Of a DNA stretch of 64,000 nucleotides, positions 59,301 to 64,000 are shown piece by piece. How positions within the stretch are numbered: position 1 is the stretch's first letter; every line of letters starts with the position of its first letter. This stretch comes from Monosporascus cannonballus (lineage: Eukaryota > Ascomycota > Sordariomycetes > Xylariales): NCBI GenBank assembly GCA_004154925.1, contig QJNS01000045.1, positions 124,001 through 188,000 of the forward strand. Direction: 5' to 3'. The position numbers and the translations under genes are program-made. The notes beneath the pieces are model-generated. The model did not search any database, was not told the origin of the DNA, and was given only the letters and a program-made list of their open reading frames with translations.

Positions 59301-61756
59301 TAACGATATGTTGTATTTTTTGATACTTTTTTTTATGTTTTATCCTTTTAGGTAGGAAGATTTTTGTTGTATTCTTATGCCTGTATTTGTCGTTATTTCC
59401 AATCGAATATTAAGATCTTAATTCTTTTTTTTGTCCGTTAATAAGGTATAATGCGAACCTTATTTACTTAATCCTTCTATTAGTTAAAACTTTATATTAA
59501 TGCATCTATGTTTTTTCTAAAATCATATCGTAATTCTCAAATAAAATAATATCGAAATTAATTGTCTAATATCGTTTTTAATCAAAAATCTCGAAATAAT
59601 CAATTTCGCATATGATTTTTCCGTTATCGTAAGCGAATTTCTAACTTTCGACATTCGTCGTTATATAGGGTTCTTACTTATATTTCTATAATAATCTAAG
59701 CTTATTAACCATATTTAGTATAATATAATATCCGTTCAAAGCTTCGTAATTCATTGTTGCAATATATTAATCCGTTTTAATTCGTATATTCAAAATAATA
59801 AAGTTATTAACGGCTTTTATCGTCGCGTTTAAAGCCTTTTAAAGAGTTTTTTCTAATTCCTTTAGGTTTTGTTATTTTATAACTTTTTTATAAATAACCT
59901 TTTTCTTTTAACTTTTATTCGAATTTATCGAACTCTATTTATATTTCGGTATTTAATACGTTAAGTTATTATATTTATCGTTATTGTCGGCGTATTATTC
60001 CTTCGAATTATATTAATTACTTTTGGTTTTATTATACTTTTTCGTTTTATTAAGTAAATTATTTTTTATAGTTTCGATTATATTCTATTATACGGCGTAT
60101 TAATTATTGTTTTAAAGTTCGCCTATAAATTAATATATTTTTCCTTAATAGTTGTTTTTCTAAAGGTTTATAATAAATATCAATCAGAAATAATAATTTA
60201 TATTAGCTTTTTGGTAATATTTCTTTATTATATACTAAATTAACTCTTTTTCCATTTGATAGTTATACTATTAGTAATAACAAAAGTGGTTTTCTTACGG
60301 GCATTACTTTTTTTCGGGCCAGTTTTTTATTTCGGTTAATTACTGAATATCTCCTAGGGCTATATATCGAAAATATCGATATTATTATATATCGTTTTTG
60401 TTATTTCCGGTTCGATTTGGAAAGTCGAATTCTTTATAATATATACGAGTAATTCACCCGTAAATATATTATTTTTTTTCCTCGCAATCAGGATATTTTC
60501 GTTGTCAATAATATATAACATGCATTTTGCCGTATCGATTAAGGGTTTCGGGATAAACTTTTTTGTCCGATTCTAGTGTTCGCGTAATTATCCTTATAAT
60601 GCTTCTTATTATATTCGCGATATTTATTAAGCTAGCTTCTTGGTTTTTCGTATCCTTTATTAAACTTTTCGCTATAGAGGGCCTAGTTCGTAAAGTCGAA
60701 TTATATTAATAGATTTATTTCCGTTTCTCTGATTTTCTCTAGATTATTTTTCGGGTACAGATTTCCAGTTATCCTAACGGGGTTTCTTGGGTGCCTTGCA
60801 CTATATTACTTTATGTCCCATCTTGTTATAATTAAAATATTTGGTCTGGTTTTAATTTTTTTTATAAATAACTTTTAGTTTTATAGGCCCTAGTTCTATA
60901 TCGTAAAAATATTACCGCGTTAAAAGGCGTTAATATTAATCGTATATCGAAGCTTATTATTATTTTTTTGGTACTCTTAATACGCCAGGCGTATTATTTA
61001 TCGTTAATCTTAATTATTATAACGATATAATCCGATAAATAATTAGGTCGATTAAGTTTGAAAATTTTCTTTTGTACTTTTTTCTTTAAGTTATTAAAAA
61101 ACTTAGGTATTAACATTTTTTGTTCTCAATTTAACTTAAATATTAATGAAACCAATATATTATCGTAACTGGACGTTAATTTCCTTTATTATAACTATTA
61201 AATTTATATTTCGGCTTTTATTTATTTTGTTTATTATTTCGAACAGTTTCGTTCATACTTATTTAAATTATTCGTAATTATTATATACTTATATTATTCC
61301 TAGGTTTCGTTTTTCGATAAATAAAATAACGTACCTTTTTATAACGGTTTTAAATTAAAATAACCGTATTTTCGGTAAGTCGTTTAATTATAAATTTTAT
61401 TCGTATAATAAACATAATTAATTAAATAGAAAAATACCCGAAATATATTTGGTATTAAGTTAAAAACAGTTATTACTTAGTCAAAATTCCGTTAAAAAAT
61501 TCTGGTTTGAGAAATTTAAGAATTATTTTTTGGTTTTTTGGTAAAATTTAACTAAATAATTTAATTTGTTCGAAAGAGTTTTTCAGTTTTAGAAACCTTT
61601 TTTATTTTCTTAAGCTTCTTATAGGCGGCTTAAAGAGATGTCGTAAGGTTATTCTTATTTTTTAAGCTGAATAATACGTTCGTTTATAGCATCTAAACGT
61701 CGAAGAATTTTTTCGCAAGAAAAACAAGGTTTTTCTTTTTCCTTTTCCGATTCCAT
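56400..61756 (-). pseudogene. Gag-Pol of chromovirus F, degraded but best preserved
   Basis: Minus-strand polyprotein. A credible Gag start is the ATG at 61756-61754; the frame reads on as MESEKEKEKPCFSCEKILRR, then a likely helical LDAINERIIQLKK before the first stop. The Gag zinc knuckle is at about 60,845-60,785 (KYFNYNKMGHKVI..CKAPKKP; the GH is kept, the Cys are partly Tyr). The reverse-transcriptase catalytic box YLDDILIFSKTGK is intact, its two Asp codons at 58652-58647. The C-terminal chromodomain at about 56,517-56,415 reads TQYLIKWTKHSNFENTWEPA then KNLIGAQRLLKHF without a stop and with the Trp residues kept. Between them stops are frequent, so no full protein can be made. The plus-strand frames at 56447-56638 and 57593-57802 are antisense shadows. 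Confidence 0.9.
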
Positions 61757-61875
61757 TCCAGTGTCCGGGTTATCAATAACCTGATAAATAGGCTGTTCGG
61801 GCTATTTGCTAGTAAATATAATGTCGACAATATTGCTTAAAGTTTAACGGTATTATTAAATAAAAGCTTATAACG

Positions 61876-62258
61876 TATAACGGCTAAAATATTTAATTAA
61901 TTATTAAATTTTAATCGTACGAATTTATATTATCAAAAAACTTCGCCAAAAATTAAGTAATAAATATAATAACGTATTATATCTCATAATATTAAAGTTA
62001 GTTTAAATAAGACATTATTATTATTATAAGCTGGTATTATTTAAATTATAGAAATAATAAGTATATATATATATTAATTTTGGTATTACTGCTTATCTTT
62101 GCTTAACTATGCTGAACAAGGTTTTGCTAAACAGTTGCTTTATGTTAATTATTCTTACTTAGCAGTTTTTTGCTAAATATCCGTTACGTAACTTGAAAAG
62201 TGGTCCGTATTATTCTCGTTGACCGTTTTCTAAGGCCGAAACCCGTTAGATCGTAACA
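61876..62258 (-). repeat. 5' LTR of chromovirus F (right end), 383 bp
   Basis: Starts TATAACGG and ends ATCGTAACA. Its first ~200 bp match the LTR of E; the rest is F-specific. Contains a repeated TTAGCAGTT/TTTGCTAAA region near 62,115-62,180 that the left LTR lacks. Confidence 0.9.
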
Positions 62259-62263
62259 TGTTA

Positions 62264-63155
62264 CGAAAAAAAAATTAATTTCGAAATTACTAAAATTACT
62301 TAAGATATTATTAATTATTTAATCGATATCCATAAACCATTTTTCTTATTAAGGGACTTTTATAAGTTGTAAAATTATAAAAAAAGTATTTTTGTAAATG
62401 CGAAATTTATTAACAAATTTAAATTCTTATTCAAATGCCGCAATTTTACTTTAAGATAATATTTTAAACCGTTTAAAATTATTTTAAGGTTTATTAGATT
62501 TATGTCGACAAAACTTTTAAAAATAATAAATATTATTTTATTTTCGTTATAATCTTATAGTTTTTGTTAAATTCGAAAATAAATTTTATTTCGATTAGTA
62601 AAAAACGTTTTGAAGCTAATCGTCCATAAACGATTTTTTTTGTAATGAAGCGGTTCGTTATTTTAAGCGTATTTATAAGTTTTATTACGAAAAATATAAA
62701 TATAATATAACGAAATTACTTTGTCCATAACGTATTAATCGAAATTTATCGGAAATTATAACCGAAAATACTAAAACTTATTAAAAAGTATTTATTTTTT
62801 TGTATTATTTTATTTTTTTCCTAATAATACTTTTGTTAATATTTAATAACGCATTTTTCGAACTTATTAAATTTCGATAACAGTTAATTTTGGGAATAAA
62901 TCGTCGACCATTACCTGGAAATACGTAAATTATATAAATTTTCGATACGGGGATTAATATGTTAATTAGTACGTAAACTTACCCCTTAACCAAAATGTTT
63001 TTATATTTTGGCGTAGGATGAAAACATTTTTTCTTAGACTAGCCGCATTCGCTCGCAATTACCTCTATATTCAGGCTGCTGCCGTATTAATAGACCGAAC
63101 GTAGAATTGGGCTAAGTTAATTTATTCGCATAACCGTTTGAACTGAAGTACCTTA
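62264..63155 (+). pseudogene. Decayed unidentified coding remnant
   Basis: Between about 62,395 and 62,925 the plus strand shows long runs with few stops. One is QMPQFYFKIIF ... VDKTFKNNKYYFIFVIIL; after a shift another begins NEAVRYFKRIYKFYYEKYKY near 62,646 and continues for about 90 codons with three stops, including a hydrophobic, possibly membrane-spanning VFIFLYYFIFFLIILLLIF, to INRRPLPGNT. The stops can come from CAA/CAG/CGA/TGG. I do not recognise the protein. The last ~150 bases before 63155 have higher GC and no clear frame. It may be part of an unclassified mobile element or a RIP-damaged gene; the hydrophobic part could also be inflated by C-to-T change producing Phe, Leu and Ile codons. 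Confidence 0.35.
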
Positions 63156-63289
63156 TGTTCGGAACTGTCACAGTCTTATATATCACCTTGTAGATATATA
63201 GAGCAGAATAAGACGGTCAGTGCTCGAGCTGACAACGTTCCACTTTTAGTGGTATAATGGCTAAACTCTTGTTCTTCTGTGCCGTAACA
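63156..63289. mobile_element. GC-rich LTR-like island, 134 bp
   Basis: Starts TGTTCGGAACTG and ends TGTGCCGTAACA, inverted ends of the same kind as element A's LTR. Flanks CCTTA and TAAAT do not match. GC is near normal. It holds a TCTTATATATCACCTTGTAG block followed by an ATATATAGAGCAGAATAAGA block that can pair. Confidence 0.5.
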
Positions 63290-64000
63290 TAAATTAACCT
63301 TCTTATCATATCCCATCTGCGAAATACATAAAAAGATTTACTGCCTGATGTTTAGTACGATTATATCGAAGGCGAAAAACTTACCCAAATTGCGGAACGT
63401 CGGCAAAAAGAAATCGAAAAATGTTTTTATACGAGATTGTTGGAAAAATAAAGTTTAAACATTACTTATTTTGCTTTTATTATTAACGAAATATATAATT
63501 CTTAAACCCTTTTTTAAAATTATTAAATTTTAAATTAATAATAGAATAATTTTAAATATAGTTAATTTTCTATTAATGTAATCAATTTATATTAAAATTA
63601 TTGTATAATAAGAATTTGGCTTATTAGTATCTTGAATTAATTCAAGCGTTGAAAGATAAACGAAAACAGGAAATATTATAATTAGATCAGTAAAAATACG
63701 GAAAAGAAATTTACGAGAATTCTGAAAAATTATAGTAATCCGATCGAAAACATATAGTTATAAAATATAAATATATTATTAGTTAATATGTGTATTATTA
63801 AATGATAAAAGTAATTTAATTTAATTTCGTATAATATATTCGCATTTATAATTTTCGTTAAATAATACTTTATTTATGAAATTTCTTTTCTATAATTTAT
63901 TTTAATTATTTCTTTTTATTTGATTTTAATGTATTATGAAATTTGTTTTATTTTATAATATTAAACTTATTCTAGATTTAATGTTTTAAATTTTAAATAT
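63290..64000. other. AT-rich right end with a short readable frame
   Basis: Near 63,359-63,451 the plus strand reads YDYIEGEKLTQIAERRQ then KEIEKCFYTRLLEK and a TAA, about 30 codons of charged, protein-like sequence preceded by LLPDV and a stop. It may belong to the same unknown gene as 62,395-62,925, with the island at 63156 between them. After 63,460 the sequence is AT-rich and featureless to the window edge. Confidence 0.35.

Larger units (their letters stand above)
55430..62258 (-). mobile_element. Full-length chromovirus F, 6829 bp, least decayed copy
   Basis: LTRs at 55430-55752 and 61876-62258. Flanks are TATTA (55425-55429) and TGTTA (62259-62263), a 5-bp duplication differing by one G-to-A. 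Coding is on the minus strand and colinear with E and G1. It keeps more of its reading frames than any other element here: a Gag start, a zinc knuckle, an intact YLDD and a nearly continuous chromodomain. It serves as the reference for the empty sites of the solo LTRs in G1. Confidence 0.92.

Noticed and set aside
63243..63285. tRNA or tRNA-derived element suggested by TAGTGGTATAATGG
   Set aside because: There is an A-box-like match but no B box, no anticodon arm and no acceptor pairing; the sequence is better explained as the end of an LTR-like island.
1116..64000. A mitochondrial or apicomplexan genome as the source of the AT-rich sequence
   Set aside because: No mitochondrial genes, rRNA or tRNA are present, and all recognisable proteins are fungal-type nuclear transposable elements with RIP-type decay next to a balanced-GC flank.

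Overview
The window looks like an AT-rich, transposon-filled heterochromatic block from a filamentous ascomycete (Pezizomycotina). Three things point there. All recognisable elements are of fungal type: chromodomain Ty3/gypsy retrotransposons, a Fot1/pogo transposon and a Tc1-like transposon. Almost every former reading frame is broken by C-to-T / G-to-A changes, with CA/TG dinucleotides scarce and CG dinucleotides still common, which is the pattern of repeat-induced point mutation (RIP). The change from balanced base composition (about 1-1115) to very AT-rich sequence is abrupt, like the edge of an AT isochore. No intact host gene, rRNA, tRNA or CRISPR array was found. The species cannot be named from this sequence.

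Layout. 1-1115: balanced-GC flank with only weak open frames. 1131-5725: minus-strand chromovirus fragment (copy G1), split by two short unmutated solo LTRs (2007-2135 and 4101-4243, each with a perfect 5-bp target duplication). 5726-8532: plus-strand 5' part of a second gypsy family (D2). 8533-15827: full-length gypsy element A (150-bp LTRs, duplication ATTTC), with an unusual less-mutated antisense frame between pol and the 3' LTR. 15833-20253: three copies of an unnamed repeat (X) and a full-length Fot1/pogo element (17628-19494). 20254-27848: full-length minus-strand gypsy element C inside repeat X. 28041-31600: AT-rich sequence I could not resolve. About 31600-36597: second, truncated copy of C (C2). 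36598-44463: full-length minus-strand gypsy element D inserted into C2. 45197-46563: Tc1-like element. 47448-54110 and 55430-62258: two related full-length minus-strand chromoviruses E and F. 62264-64000: AT-rich sequence with decayed unidentified coding remnants and one more unmutated LTR-like island.

How the parts relate. The genes here are not a pathway; they are layers of nested mobile elements later inactivated by RIP. Reading the nesting gives a relative order: G1 before D2 and the two solo LTRs; D2 and X before A; X before C; C2 before D. Catalytic acidic residues have changed in A, C and E reverse transcriptases (YFNN, YFND, YFND), in Fot1 (second Asp to Asn) and in Tc1 (Asp to Asn, Glu to Lys). 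Element F alone keeps an intact YLDD motif, a clear chromodomain and a readable Gag start, so it is the least damaged copy. The small GC-rich islands are mostly short LTR-like sequences; my reading is that they were too short to be RIP targets.
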